64,000 nt of DNA from Immersiella caudata (Eukaryota; Ascomycota; Sordariomycetes; Sordariales; Lasiosphaeriaceae). The notes below the pieces were generated by a model. The model had not been told where the DNA came from and did not search any database. It saw only the letters and a program-made list of their open reading frames with translations. A program made the position numbers and the translations under genes. Below are positions 10,924 to 22,828 of the stretch, one piece after another. The DNA lies in the NCBI GenBank assembly GCA_030512335.1, contig JAULSU010000003.1, positions 4,588,001 through 4,652,000 of the forward strand. The letters are read 5' to 3'. Position 1 is the stretch's first letter, and every line of letters starts with the position of its first letter.

Positions 10924-11229
10924 TGCATCATGTTGCTATTCTGGGGGGAGGGGCATGTAGGTGGGCAGAACCACAACGGCTAAATCGTGGATGACAACAC
11001 AATCCCCTCCACTGCTTCCTAGAACAAAAGCCAACATACCTCTGTTCCTCGGTCATGAACCCGTCTGCTCCCCTTCAACTAAATATCCCATCAGTGCGCG
11101 TTCCAATTTCGACGAATATCCAACCTCGATGTTCTCGTCTGCATTCCAACACCTCCATGATATGTTACCCCCCCCCCCCCCCCCCCCACCTTTCCCCGAT
11201 AAACCAAGAAAACTGTTGTAGGGACGCCG
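10924..11229. other. Short intergenic stretch with poly-C run
   Basis: About 300 bp between the P450 relic and the end of the FAD-oxidase gene. It contains a long run of C residues at about 11167-11187. I see no P450 N-terminal sequence here. Confidence 0.5.
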
Positions 11230-13231
11230 TCAGAGCTTCTTGCAAAGACGCGTCCCGTACTCGATGACCTCCCATTGCTCAGTCCCAGGCGTCGACACGG
11301 CATAGAACACGCCCTTCGGATCCCACTTCTTACGGAGATCTTTCAGCTTGGGGTAGTTGCTTCCCCAAAAGTTGGTCTGCCAGTTCGTTTGAAGAGGTTC
11401 GGCCTGGGGGACTGTTAGCGCTTCTAATCCCAAAGTCAACAAGTCCCCTTGGACAACAAAACGTACCTCATTAATGTATGCACAACCGCCCGGTCCCGCC
11501 GCCCTCAGCACAGGATCAATTACGTTTGCCAGCTTATCTTGCGCAACCCTTTTGTCCGCCAAAGACGCGTTCACGGCAACCGGTACTGCGGCAATGATCT
11601 TGGTAGCTGCATTCCTAAAGCTGGGATGGATTGCGCTATCGGTCACGCCCTTTCCGCTTTCCCAAATGTGGCCTACCACGATACCGCCGTTGTCAAGGGT
11701 ATTTCTGTACGCAGCAACCATTCCGTCCGTGTTGGTGGCGATGTTGTCGTGGGTGAAGGTCCATCCACCCGTGAGAGACGGCGAACCGGCCAACTCGTCT
11801 TCGAACATGTCGACGTAGAGCTCGAAGAAGGAAGGGAACTCCTTAGTGACGGTTGTGTAGTTCAGTCCGATGGCGTCGAACTGGCCCAGGAGCGGCTTCA
11901 CGATAGCTGTGACTTGGGCGGCAGTCTTGTTTATTCCTGTGAGGGGCTGGACGTGGAGACGGAGGTTGCGAACTCCAAAGTAGGCGTAGAGCCCAGAGGA
12001 AGCAAAAGAGTTGGAGTAGTTGGTGAAGTGGCGGACGCCGGACCAGAAAAGCTCGAGGTCGACCGTATGGGTGCTGTTGACGTCGAGGATGATACCAGCA
12101 GAGGGCAGGTCGGTGAAGGTTGCGACAGTCGTTGAGAGTACCACGGCAAAAGCAGCGGGACCTCCGCCCTTCAGCGCCCAGTAGAGGTCGGGGTTCTCTT
12201 TGGCGTTGGCCTTGACGAATTTGCCCTCGGCAGTGATGGCTTCAAACTCAAGAGCATTGTCGGCAGCTGAAAGAAAATTAGCATGGCGTTCGGCTGGTCA
12301 GCAGATATGACCCACCAAAGCCTTTCAGGGGAGTCCAAGGACCGTGTCCACCGCCTTGAAGAAATCCACCCGCAATACCAACGGTCTATATTTGTCAGTC
12401 TCGGTTATTGAGAGGAAGATACGGACCGTGGTGTTATACCGGACATTCGCCAGTGACAACGACCTGGGGCGGGTTCTGTGCATGGGCGATCCTGAGGAAG
12501 TCCCGGCCCTGGATTCCAGCACCCATGGTCACCGCCGAACCCTTGTAACTTCCCGGGCCGTTCCACTTCTTGTGAAACTTGTAGTCTTGGAAGCTGTGGG
12601 TGTTGATGATCAGGGCGCCCCAACCAGTGCTCCGGCCGATGAAGTCATGACCAGTGTTGCGGATGATGAGACGTAAATTCTTCTTGCGCGCAAAGTCGAT
12701 TCCTTCTGTGACATGGGCCTTGGTTTTGGCTTCGATAATGTACACGCCATAGTAGCCCGAGGTGCAAGTGTCTTGGGGGTTCGTCGTGGGACGGCAGGTT
12801 TCGTTGGTGGAAAGCGTCCACATCAGAGCGATCGGGTGCTCGATCCTGCGCTCGCGTCAGCTAAATTCACAACTGGAATCGCCGACCAGCACAACCTACT
12901 GCCATTGCTCTCTGCTCCAGCTGGCGGTGACTTCGGCGCATTTCGCGGAATCGTAGGTGGGGAGGCTCCCGAGCAGTCCACTGAAGGTGTTGTGGCACGG
13001 AGCGCCGGGAGGGACAGCAACGGCCAGATTCCCGTCAACCGTCTTATTGAGCTTGGTCCAGTCCTTTGGTTTCGGCCAGCAGGTATCGCCAGGGTAGCAC
13101 TTGCAAGCGTAACGAGTCCCCCCGACGGTTGTTGGGACCAAGTTTTGAGACTCAGACCCCGCATCTTGCGCGACGGCTAAACCCGCAGCAAGGAGCCCGC
13201 AGAGGGCGGTGATGGGGGCCTGCAAAAACAT
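11230..13231 (-). CDS. Secreted FAD-linked oxidase (berberine-bridge-enzyme type)
   Basis: Five exons, 12900-13231, 12440-12845, 12316-12385, 11467-12266 and 11230-11403, give 593 residues; introns are 54, 54, 49 and 63 bp. A signal peptide (hydrophobic residues 5-20, ending AVAQ) is followed by the PCMH-type FAD domain: RNTGHDF carries the His, and GECPTVGIAGG the Cys, that bind FAD covalently in bicovalent members; GGGHGPW follows. The C-terminus has the BBE signature NWQTNFWGSNYPKL. Such enzymes oxidise secondary metabolites or sugars, usually outside the cell or in vesicles. It sits between a P450 relic and a rhodopsin-like gene, about 5 kb from the cluster regulator. Membership in the cluster is possible but its promoter lacks the shared CGGAACCCG motif. 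Confidence 0.88.
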
Positions 13232-14030
13232 GGAAGGAGCGACAGGACGGTCTGTTTCAGATTGGACAGATGGAAGGAATGCGATTCGAGGACAGAGGAT
13301 TCTCCTCCTCTTCAGACCCATCTACTTATCTACCTCTGCCAAATGGTACACGGCCCGTAAGCACAAGGCTTTGCACTCGTTAGCTTCATTACAACGGCAT
13401 GCGTGTCGGCAATAGCGTCTACCTGCCCCGCATCCCCTTCCGGCCGGCCGCAGATTCCGTCAATGCGGGACGAGCTGCAGCCCCGAAAAGGCCGCGAAGC
13501 ATGAGCGGAAGCGCGCCGACCACAACGCTGGAATGCCACGTGCGCCGGATCGCGCAGCAGCCCCCCAGCTTCTTCTCAGGGGCGGTGCTCGCTGAGATGC
13601 CTAAAACAGTATTTGAACTCCGAACACCCTCATTACCAGGATTCAGCCAACCTGCAGATCACCCCAGCCCGGATGCTTTCCGAACCGCTCCGGGGAGTGC
13701 CCGCGCCTGCATAATCCTGGATGCATCACATTTGCGGGGGGTGTGAATGGGTCGGGGTGCTCCATTCTTTAGTGCGCAATCTACCGGCTGGGCGCCACAC
13801 CTGGATGGTTACCCCAACAGGAAGCCAACCCTCACACCAGTAAGCATTCCCGTTCACCATGTTTCACACGTCGACGATATGCTGCGGCACACCGAACTGC
13901 AACGAGACGACAGCGGCCCCAGGACTGATATACAGGACGCTGCCATACTGTCGCGGTTGCCCAACTCTGGCAACTTCCCAGTCCACTACGAGCCCGCCAA
14001 CCTGATGCCGCCTTCGGGCCCTCGACCGCC
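13232..14030. other. Divergent intergenic region with a short dispersed repeat
   Basis: About 800 bp between the divergent FAD-oxidase and rhodopsin-like genes. It contains one copy of a short sequence, CACCATGTTTCACACGTCGA at 13855-13874, that recurs near 16.26 kb. An open stretch from 13747 to 14061 overlaps the next gene's start and looks like leader sequence. Confidence 0.45.
13853..13895 (+). repeat. Short dispersed repeat, copy 1
   Basis: Matches 16254-16290 in direct orientation: about 22 identical bases centred on GTTTCACACGTCGA, then 5 differing bases, then GCTGCGGCAC again identical. Confidence 0.65.
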
Positions 14031-15319
14031 ATGTCGATGTCGAATTCGTCCGCGCCGATAGAGTCGGCCCGTCTCCAGGAGACCCGTGCCCCCGAACTTA
14101 TCGGCGCCCTCGCTGTCGGCCCATCAGTTGCCTTCATATTCGTGGCAATGCGTATTTACACCCGCTTGGTCCTTGTGAGGAAGCACTTCCTGGAAGACTA
14201 CAGTATTGTGGCAGCGCTCGCCTGCGCCATCGCGATGTCGGTGTTAATGGGGCTCAGTGAGTCTAAATCCTTCGCGCCAAGCCCCTCCCTCGATCCGTCC
14301 GCCTTCGCCAAGAATCCCTCGATCGGGCCGAGACTAACATCCCCAGCCGTCATTTTCGGGTCAGGGAAACACATCGAAGCCGTGAGCGCCGCAGACCTCA
14401 AGGAGATATCGAGGGTACGGGGCTGGAAGAAGTCCTTGGAGTTGGCGGGATTGGACGCTGACAATCGCAGGTTGGTATCGGCGTCATCCAATTCTACGCC
14501 CTCACCCACTTCTTTCTCAAGCTGTCGATCATGCTGCAGTACTATCGCGTAGCGACTTTGCCATGGGAGAAGAAGTTGTGTTTTGCCATCATCGCCCTCC
14601 TGACGGCCGGCTATCTTGCCATCCTCGTCGTCGAGATGGTCCGCTGCGTGCCATTCGAAGCGCAATGGACCCCGAAATACCCAGGAGCGGTATGCATCAA
14701 CAGTACCGCCTTCTACTTCTCAGCCCAGGGGCTGAACGTTGTCATGGACTTGATCATTCTATTCGGGCCACTAGTGATTCTCCGGCACTCGTCGGCTCCA
14801 ATCCAGCAAAGACTGCTTTTCGGTATCGCGTTGGCTTTTGGCGGGGCGTAAGTCGTCACCTCTCCTCAGGCCTTTCCGTAAACGCTAACCATACTCTCTT
14901 TCCGTAGTGCGTGCATTGTTTCCGCATTCCGTCTTCAAACTCTCCTGCCATCGACCACCTCCAGAGACCCAACATGGGACAAAACACCGAGTGGCATGTA
15001 CGGCGTGATCGAAGCCAACCTTGGGATAACTTGCGCGTGCGTCGTCACCTTGCGGCTTCTTTTCCACAAGTTACGGCTGTCGATGTCGAGTCTCAAAGTC
15101 AGTATCGGCACCAGGACGGTCACCGCGAAGAGCATACCAAGGGACTCAAGGAAGCGCGCGTCGCTGTATCACATCACCCTATTAAGCGGGAATAACACTC
15201 AGCTCAGCAGCGACAGTGGCGACGGGGAGATGAACACAGTAGACAGTGCAAGGGTTGCAGAAACCCACCCGGGCCACGACAGCGATGGCAATAGGGATGT
15301 CGAGAAGTCAGGCCGGTAA
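14031..15319 (+). CDS. Seven-helix rhodopsin-like (SAT4-type) membrane protein
   Basis: Four exons, 14031-14256, 14347-14414, 14471-14847 and 14908-15319, give 360 residues; introns are 90, 56 and 60 bp. The first helix is around ALAVGPSVAFIFVAMRIYTR, followed by LEDYSIVAALACAIA, then LTHFFLKLSIMLQYYRV, a long fourth to fifth helix block with CVPFEAQW and CINSTAFYFSAQGLNVVMDLIIL, and GMYGVIEANLGITCACVVTLR as the last helix. These are the hallmarks of the large fungal rhodopsin-like integral membrane family (SAT4 type; PTH11-related receptors lie in the same superfamily). The C-terminal 90 residues are polar and cytoplasmic. Ligand and function are unknown. Read without splicing, the helices fall in different frames, so the introns are well supported. 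Confidence 0.85.
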
Positions 15320-16189
15320 AAAGACCCAAGGTTTTTTAGGTTTCGGATATTTTGTTAGATTACGTTTTTATTGTCGCGCTCTTCTCACTGCAAACAAAGC
15401 GCTTGGTGCTAGCCGGACCAGCGGATAGAGATGCCCTCGCTTCGCCCGCAAATACACAGAAACTAACCAGGTGTTTTCCGCCCGAATCTCCCAAACCCCA
15501 GGCCGACCGCAGCAAAAATCGCTCTCCGTCGGAGCAGGAGCCGGGTGTCTCAGCCACCTAGACTCGGTGTACCAGGTTCTGCCCATCTCGCCGAAACTCC
15601 CAAGCCACAGTATCCTAGCGCCGTGCTTCCACAAGGGTGGGTTCCGGGCTCCCCGAGATGGGGGCTACAATCCAACCCTGGTTTGACTGGTAGCTCGGAA
15701 CCTCGAAGGCTGGGCGTCTCCAGAATTTCACTTCTCAACACCCACACAGCCAAACATCCTCAGAAGAATTGCAGTTACCCGATTCTCCTATTTTTGGTAG
15801 ATTTTACTCTCTACCTTTCTGCGTTGAAAGAGCTTTCATGGTAGAGAAACGGCGATGTTGAGGTTTGGCCAGACCTTTGTCCAAAGGACTGCGCTAACAA
15901 TCAAACTAGGGTTTGATTGTTGATCTAACAACACCTATCAAAGGCCGACTCAACTGTTGAATGCCTTTGTCGCAATCAAGCCCCTCAGTGACAAGCACCT
16001 TCAATTGGTGAATTGCCTGGAAAACTTGCACCCATAAAGACACATCCTACCGACTCTGCCATCATCGAATCCTCCACTGCGTGCCTCGACGCGTCGCAAC
16101 GCGTTCCAGGCACCCCTGCCATCAACCCCCACCGGCCCCACCTACCACTCCCCCCGCCTTCCCTCCACCGCTGCCACTGCATTGCCGAC

Positions 16190-16295
16190 CCCTATTGTCA
16201 CCAAGTAAACACCAACTCCAACCCAACAACGTCAACGGCATGAAGCTTGAGCCTCACCATGTTTCACACGTCGACAGCGCGCTGCGGCACCAATT
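16190..16295 (+). repeat. Short dispersed repeat, copy 2
   Basis: The right part matches 13853-13895 and the left part resembles 17640-17715 (AACGGCAT.AAGCT.GAG block). It therefore links two otherwise separate repeat pairs. Confidence 0.55.
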
Positions 16296-17430
16296 GTGAC
16301 GAAGAAGGATCGACAAGAGCGACCCAAGGCTCATGATCACGAGCGGGTGCGCTCAATAGCGCAATGACCGCGAAGCCCTTCGATGGTCATTCGGTTTGTT
16401 GCTCAAAGTCATCCCCACACAACCACGCCATGGCGTCCCCCATGATGCCATCATGTCTACGCCAATCCCCAGCATCCAATGCATATGCCTCGGCATTTCC
16501 ACTCGGTACCCTCGACGATTCCCACTGCCACTTTCTTCACAATCTTTCCAGCCTGGGGCTCCCTGTTCGTGCTTGCACTAAACAAGAACTTTGCTGCCAT
16601 CACCACAATGAGCATGAAGTGCTCTTCATGCGGAGCAACGACATCCCAAGCATTCAGCAAATCCCCCACTGGTCGCAGTACGCTCCAAGCGTAATCAGCC
16701 TCGATGATATCTCTCCCGCCGAGAGCGCATGTCACCCCTCGTCCTCCCGCAATCCCGGCCGGATGTCGCAGCCCAGCCCTAGCATACCTAATCCCAATGC
16801 CATCTCTCCAGGGCATGTGAGTTTCTACGACCCGATGGACCTCAGCCTTCCCTCCCCCAACGCTGCACTCAACGCATTCAAGAAGAAGTCTCGCGACATG
16901 GACTTTCGAACTTGATGGCTGGCGTTGGAGGAGGTAGTCGTGCTGCTTGATAAGGACTTGGAGCGATCGAGGCTCCCCCAGCAGGAACAGGTCCGCAAGC
17001 AGCATGAACAGAACTCCCTCACCCTCGGCGGCTAAGCAGACCCGATTCGTGTTCACACCACATGCCCACACGGTAGGGTTGTCACAACCCCTTGCGAGGA
17101 GTTGAGCATCAGCTACTGCTCCATCTGTTCACAGTATCCCCAGGCGGAAAGCGCAGGAGGTCTATGACAAGGCGTTGGGAGCGTTCAGTGCTTACCAAAG
17201 ATGCATGATGACGGCGGGATTGGCCACAACATGGTCCGAAGCGTGGCGGGAAGCCTGGACTTGTAGTTTGTAGCGTGGGACGAACTTTACAAGGATTGGG
17301 CCATTTTCATTCTTCCTTCTTCAGGTAGGCTTTTCGACGCAGAGGCGTTTATGGCGCTGGGTGGGATTACTTTAGACGACTAGCGGGTTTTGTTTGAAGC
17401 AACGGGGGCCAGCTCCTTTTTAGCTAGCTG

Positions 17431-17465
17431 TCGAGGTATGAAATTGTCAAAATTTCGTTCCTCGA
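17431..17465. repeat. Short inverted repeat (possible hairpin)
   Basis: TCGAGG and GAAATT on the left pair with AATTTC and CCTCGA on the right around a short loop. It lies in gene-poor DNA about 570 bp beyond the end of the regulator gene, so it could be a terminator-like or element-end structure; no function is shown. Confidence 0.4.
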
Positions 17466-18038
17466 AAAGGATTCATCGCTGAATTACATATCCCTTCAAC
17501 CCGCCACGGCGCCGGTCCTAATTTGCGATCTCAACCTATTCAACCAACTGTACGCGTGTCCGATACATCAGGACGCGCTTCCCCTCCCCTGTCACTACCC
17601 CAACGCTTGGGCCCCACCCTCCCCCGCAATTTCCTCCAACCCCAGCCCCTTTTCTCATTGAATAAACACCTACGCCAACCCAAAATCCTCAACGGCATCA
17701 AGCTCGAGTTTGAGGTTTTACAAGATTCCAACCACCCTCCAGACAGACCGTCCCTTCAACAGCGAGCCAGATTCGACCCACGGGTGCGTCTAAGGTGTAT
17801 GTACGAATAAACTCAGATGGGTTGAACCGCAAAAAGACACTGCCGCCTGTCTTGTTTATTTCTGTGCTGTTACGTTGAGCCGGGCTTGTAGACCCCGTAT
17901 CCTGTACCGAACTAACGAAACGACTGATACCGCACCTGCCCGAGAACACGCCTCTTCAACAGCTTGAGTCTATATTCTCGGTCTCTTCTTTTCCTTTCGT
18001 TGTTTTACAGCGATGCATTGCGAATGCCTCCCTCTTTT

Positions 18039-20664
18039 CTAACTGCGCGGTTCCCAAGACGCGCTTTTCCAGTTCTTGTCCGATGTTGAAGCCGGCGCCT
18101 GCTCCTCCCAGCTGTCCCCCAGCGAGCTCAACAGCGGGTCGCCAAATAGGGCTTTGAACTCGGGCGAGTCAGCATCCCATAGCATGCTATCGCCGAACAC
18201 GTAGCCTGGGGGGTTTCCATCGCGGATCAGCACCGATGAATCCGCCGGCGTGACGCCTCCGCTCATGAGACTGTCGCCTCGAAGGCTGGCAGCTATCGAA
18301 GACACGCGGGTAGAGGTGTCCGAGTTTGCCAAGCTTGAAGGAGTCCAGGCGAGGTCATGTTGGCTGGGTGCGGTATGTCGGAGTCGGCACGCAGCTGCAA
18401 AGTCGGCGGCGATCCGGGAAAATTCGTACAGCTTCGTCACATGTGATAAGGGCTCGCTTAGGCCAGACACGACACGGAGCATGGCAACAAATGATTGCAG
18501 CAGCTCCAGGTCGCCAGTATCGCCTGTCGCAGCACTCTCGTGCGCTGCGAGCTGGAGTACTCCCACGGCGGGATAATGCCCGATGAGCCTATATGGCGAG
18601 AGGGGATCAGCTCACGCCAGCTGGTACACCTTTCGACAAGTAACTCACCATGTCAGACTCGCAAACAGCCCCAAATCACCCTTCCTCCTCCACAGCCGAA
18701 TAAATTGGCGCATACAGCAACGTGCATCGTCCAGGAGGCGAAGGCATGTGTCAGAGTCATCGGCAACAGGCCACAGCACCAGGATCCGTGTCAGGCGGAA
18801 CATAAGCGCGCGCTCTGCGACGAAGTTGTCGCAGGCCTCGTCTTCGGCGTCTTCACTTCCGTACTCGTCCCACCAGTCTTGCACAACCTCCTCCAACTCG
18901 GAGACAGTTCGTGCAGTCCCGCCACACCCCCCAGTGTGTGATTCATTAGTGTAGAGGCTTGCATGAATTTGTTCCTCGATCTGCGCCAACTTGACCCGGG
19001 CTACCAGATGGCGCGTTGCGGCATCGCTGGCGTTTGAGGGCTCGTGAAAATTGCTCAACCTGTTGCTGGTAGAAACTGGGTCTGAGCCGGATATATCTGG
19101 TGACCAGCCGTTGGACCAATGAACCGCAGCTTTCACGATGTGTAGGCAGTGGAGCGTCCGCTGTCGTTCCTGAACATCTTCTGGACTAAGTTGGGCGTTG
19201 GCAACCTCGGGTGTGTGGAGCCTGATCGACTTGGCGACGTGAACTGCGAAGCCGAATAAAAGGCTAAGAGCATGGTCTCCTAAATACTGCTGCGCAACCA
19301 AACACTGGTCGCGGGATCACTCGTCAGCTTCTTGATTTCTCGCGGTATAGGGGCACGCACGGCGACAAACCAAGGAGAGGAAGGCCTGGACGTTGACCAA
19401 GCGCGGCTGCAGCAGCAGCTCTGGAGTTCTTATCGCTCGTTTGGCATTCGTCACGAAGGACTGGACGAGGTCGAGGTCTAGCGAAGGTGGTGTAGCCCTT
19501 CCGTGCGAGGGCGCGGCTTTTTTTTCTGCGCTCTGCAACGATTTCGCCGTGAGAGTGAGGAGAATGAGATTGTTCGAGCAAACGACATACGCGCGATCGT
19601 GAACAGGGTCGTCATTGTCGATTTTCTGCGCAGCGTCGACAAGGCGTCGGAAGCTTTGCTTTGTCCAGATGGGAAGGCGCGGGTTGACCAAGTCGAAGTA
19701 GGGGTCCACCATGACCTCCAGCAGGGCCAATGGGGGGCTCGAGGGCGGAGGCTCGTCAGCTCCGATAAATGTGGCCTCGGTTTGAACTGTCGTCGCCAAT
19801 TGGACCAGTCTCTCGCGGACGTGATCGGAAACGCCCCGGAAATTGTCATCAGCTGGCAACTGCGCGTTGTAGACTGGCTCCAGCACAAACTCGGTGAAGT
19901 CGCCAATCAAGCTCAACAACGACGTAGGCCCAGGGTACCTCTCGCTCTTCGAGCCGCTGCCGATGCCATCGTAGGCACTGTGTCGTCTTCCGGGTCCGCG
20001 CCCGCACCGGCACGTGCCCGAGGAATCACTGGCTGAGTATGACTGGCAGCTTTCGGCCGCGCTGAACTGCTGCTCTCCCACGGAGGGGTGAAATGCACCG
20101 GAGAGAATCTCCGACGCTCTGAACCCACCAGGAGTCGAGGCGCTCGCGAGGGAGCTTTGAATTTCGGCAAGAGCCCCTTCCACCCGCTCGAGTCGAATGC
20201 CCAGCGCAACCGTCGTCTGGTTTCTGGTCCGTCGACAGGCGTCAGCTCTCACCCGTGACAGAAGCTTGAAGCCTGTTGTGGATTTGCTCACAAGTTCGTT
20301 ATCTGGTTCCGCTTTTTTCCTTGTCCTGTCCACACACACTCCTGCCCAACCTAGGGTATTGCATGCCGTTTAGCTTCTCCCTCCATGCGTACCTGGACTC
20401 GCTCGGCTGGCTTAGACATACCCGAGAGCAGTTGAGGCAGTGAGGCCGCTCCCTCCCGCATCGAATCTTCTTGAACCGGCATTGGTCGCAGACTTTCGTG
20501 GTGTGAGTGTCAGTGGATCAACCAAGAGAAAAGGTGTGGTGGCACATACCGGAGTATGATCCCTTACTATCAGCCGCATGGGTGGTGCCTTGGTCCTGGG
20601 AGTTGCTGCCCGACACCTCGTCGGGTTCGTTACGACCTCGCTTTACAGGACGCATGGCGGCCAT
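18039..20664 (-). CDS. Zn2Cys6 transcription factor, likely cluster regulator
   Basis: Six exons, 20550-20664, 20422-20492, 20292-20350, 19371-20223, 18649-19304 and 18039-18588, give 767 residues; introns are 57, 71, 68, 66 and 60 bp. Exons 2 and 3 encode the binuclear zinc cluster, from CDQCRFKKIRC through HCLNC to a sixth Cys in VGQECVW (spacing C-2-C-6-C-6-C-2-C-6-C), followed by a basic linker and a helical heptad region (RLERVEGALAEIQ). The middle (about residues 200-560) matches the fungal_trans fold, including a VNVQAFLSL...QQYLGDHALSLL block. It is the only regulator beside the PKS cluster, so it is the best candidate to bind the CGG-AAC-CCG palindromes there; zinc clusters are known to bind CGG inverted repeats. 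That link is inference. Confidence 0.88.
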
Positions 20665-21460
20665 GCTGGATAAACCGCTCGGCCGGGATTGGGCTGTCGT
20701 AAGATATTTAGGGTTGATACTATCACCCTCTTTAAGTGACACTGGGAGAGGTCCGTACTCCGCGGCTAGGCTGCGCCAAGTGAATCCTAGTAATCCTAGC
20801 ACGGGCTACCAGGCAAGTTCGCGGCACCGACAGACCGGTCTGCTGTGAATACTACCATGTTTTGAAACAATACCACTGTGTTATCGCGGCGGGTTTAGAC
20901 AGGAGGTAGCTGCGAAAAACATAATTTGAATTGCGTGCGTTGATGTAGAGCGAGAAGCTGTGTAGCCAGCCTGAGTTCAGGACCGTGACATGCATGCTTA
21001 CCATGTGGTGTCGCAATATGGGGGCTGGAGCCGAGCCGGTCGGTCCTTGGCCCGCCGAATCCCATTGGCAGGATTAAGTCGCACTCTCTTCCATCCACAC
21101 TGGCGGCCTGACCAATGAAAGCCAGCGGTTGACTTTCGGAGGGTTTTGAGGCAGAACTATGTGCGTGAGTTTCTCACGTCAGGAATGGCGTACCATCAGG
21201 GTAAGTTGGTAGCGGTTGACCGTTGGCTGAGGCTTAGACGCGCGGATGAGGAATCACCAAATGCTCAGTCGGCGATTATCCAAGACATTCCTCGCTAGTA
21301 TTTGGGCCGATTGCGGATACATGAGCCAATTTTCTCTCCCAGTGGGACCATATTGTGGAACTATGGCATGTTGGCTCAATCCTTTAGCTCTGGCTACTGG
21401 ACAACAAGGTTGATCTTGAGTATGGTTTGCCAATGGCCATGGAGGTCGTGCACACGCGCC
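20665..21460. other. Intergenic region upstream of cluster regulator
   Basis: About 800 bp holding the regulator's promoter and the 3' flank of the ceramidase gene. I found no exact CGGAACCCG here. No gene seen. Confidence 0.5.
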
Positions 21461-22380
21461 CTACGAGCCGCTGCACATGGCCCTCACCAAGACGACGTAC
21501 TCTGCGGCGCCCAATGCAGTGAGGATGTGCCACCAGCCGTGCAGCTCCAACGCCCATGCCCAGGGGAGACCTAACCTATGACGGATTGCCCTCAGCTCGT
21601 GACACCACTCCAGGTCGACGTTCCAGGCCGCAAATGCTGTGACAAGGAACGCCGCCGCCTTCCAGAAATGCCGCGCAAGGGTGGCTCTCTGATGCGCCGG
21701 TCTGGTACAAAAATAGATCAGGTACAAGCTGCGCAACCCAATCAGGGTTACCATGGCTGAAAATGTCAACAGATGGAGAAGAATGTCGCCAGATCGGACG
21801 TAGAAAATGGCCATGCATCCCGTACCCAAAGTTACGACTGTGGCGACAAGGGAAGCCACGGCCCGTGTTTGACCGTGGGAATAAAGCGTCTGCAGGAGGG
21901 AGGCGCCGAGAAGCAGCATGGCAATATCGTCCGAGAACTGCGGGCCTTGGCGGAGTGTGGCATGGTAGGCTGTCGATGCTACACCAACGAGAAATAGGGC
22001 TGACGAGAGGGAGTCATGCTTCCGCCGTGGGCCGGGGAGCCGGAGAGCTAGGTACGCTGCGGGGTGGGAGCAACGGTCCCGTTAGATCTCTGCAATGATG
22101 CTCGTTCGAAGCGAAAGTCGAAAGGGGAAAACGAAGCACTCACAGTAGGCTAAGCTCGAGAGCGCGTTGATGAATTCTGCGATGTAGATAGTAATGGCGT
22201 AATCCTCTTCGCAGAAACTACCGGAAGGAAGGGACGGAGCGCACGGTCAGCAATGGATCGACGCCAACCGCCCGCATCGCGATGCAACGGTGGTACTTAC
22301 TTGGCTGCGCTGGTTGGAGGGCTCCAAGCTCCCCTTTGGGCGAAAGCGTCGCCGCTAAAGTGGTGATTGTGGTGTCCCAT
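21461..22380 (-). CDS. Alkaline ceramidase (YPC1/YDC1 family)
   Basis: Three exons, 22301-22380, 22144-22217 and 21461-22056, give 249 residues; introns are 83 and 87 bp. Family marks are clear: GAWSPPTSAANFCEEDYAIT at the start (the GxW...CExxY block), AYHATLRQGPQFSDDIAML (Ser/His/Asp metal-site region), WNVDLEWCHELRAIRHRLGLPW, and LHGWWH near the end, all in a protein with about seven hydrophobic helices. The length is close to that of fungal and animal members. These ER/Golgi enzymes hydrolyse ceramides to a sphingoid base and a fatty acid. It is transcribed divergently from the MFS exporter and shares its promoter, which carries two copies of the cluster motif. In a sphingoid-analog cluster it could reverse N-acylation of the product or protect the producer. 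Confidence 0.88.
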
Positions 22381-22659
22381 GGCGGCACGAGTACATGGGA
22401 TTTTTGAAACACGGCCTGACAGAGCGGAGGAGAGGAGCAGATGGAAGCGGCGTTGGTCTGCGTGGGGGCTGTTCTGCTTTTTGTTTCGACGATGAAAATG
22501 TCGAAATCTGCAACCATGTCAGAACACCAGCGCGCGGGGTAGCAATGCAGCCGCGGATCGATCCCCGTCTCTTCCACTCGCGGGGCTGTTCGGCAAGCTG
22601 CGGTTGAACGGCACCTTCCTTTCTTCTGCCCTGATCAGGTCAAACTATCTCGGTTCCAA

Positions 22660-22672
22660 TGCGGGTTCCGCA
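22660..22672 (-). promoter_or_regulatory. CGG-N3-CCG site 1 (13-bp palindrome)
   Basis: TGCGGGTTCCGCA on the plus strand; arms TGCGG/CCGCA around GTT. On the minus strand it reads CGGAACCCG, identical to the three other sites. Candidate binding site for the Zn2Cys6 regulator. Confidence 0.6.
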
Positions 22673-22819
22673 CGCCGTACCACGTTTGCAGAAGGCGTCG
22701 GCCCGACCGTGATGCACTACGACCGCAAAGCGCCAATATCGGCTTGCCAACCCAAGCAATCAACTTGGGTTTGGATCCTTCAGCCCTTCCGCCATCCTGC
22801 CCAGGAACTGTTCGGGCGC

Positions 22820-22828
22820 CGGAACCCG
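22820..22828 (+). promoter_or_regulatory. CGG-N3-CCG site 2
   Basis: CGGAACCCG in the ceramidase/MFS shared promoter, 262 bp upstream of the MFS start. Flanking bases do not extend the palindrome. Confidence 0.55.

Larger units (their letters stand above)
15320..18038. other. Gene-poor stretch with dispersed short repeats
   Basis: About 2.7 kb with no gene I can support. The longest open stretch (16364-16915, plus) encodes a low-complexity Ser/Pro/His-rich sequence with no recognised domain, and conflicting frames are open on the other strand. Two segments, about 16190-16295 and 17640-17715, share a pattern (AAACACC, CCAACCCAA, then CAACGGCAT.AAGCT.GAG), and the first also shares CACCATGTTTCACACGTCGA with 13855-13874. 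They look like remnants of a repeated unit. Confidence 0.45.

Noticed and set aside
13747..14061. Open frame just upstream of the rhodopsin-like gene
   Set aside because: It overlaps the true start in another frame and has no family features; treated as leader sequence.
16457..17071. 204-codon minus-strand frame in the gene-poor stretch
   Set aside because: Overlaps an equally long plus-strand frame; neither has a recognised domain, signal peptide or intron support.
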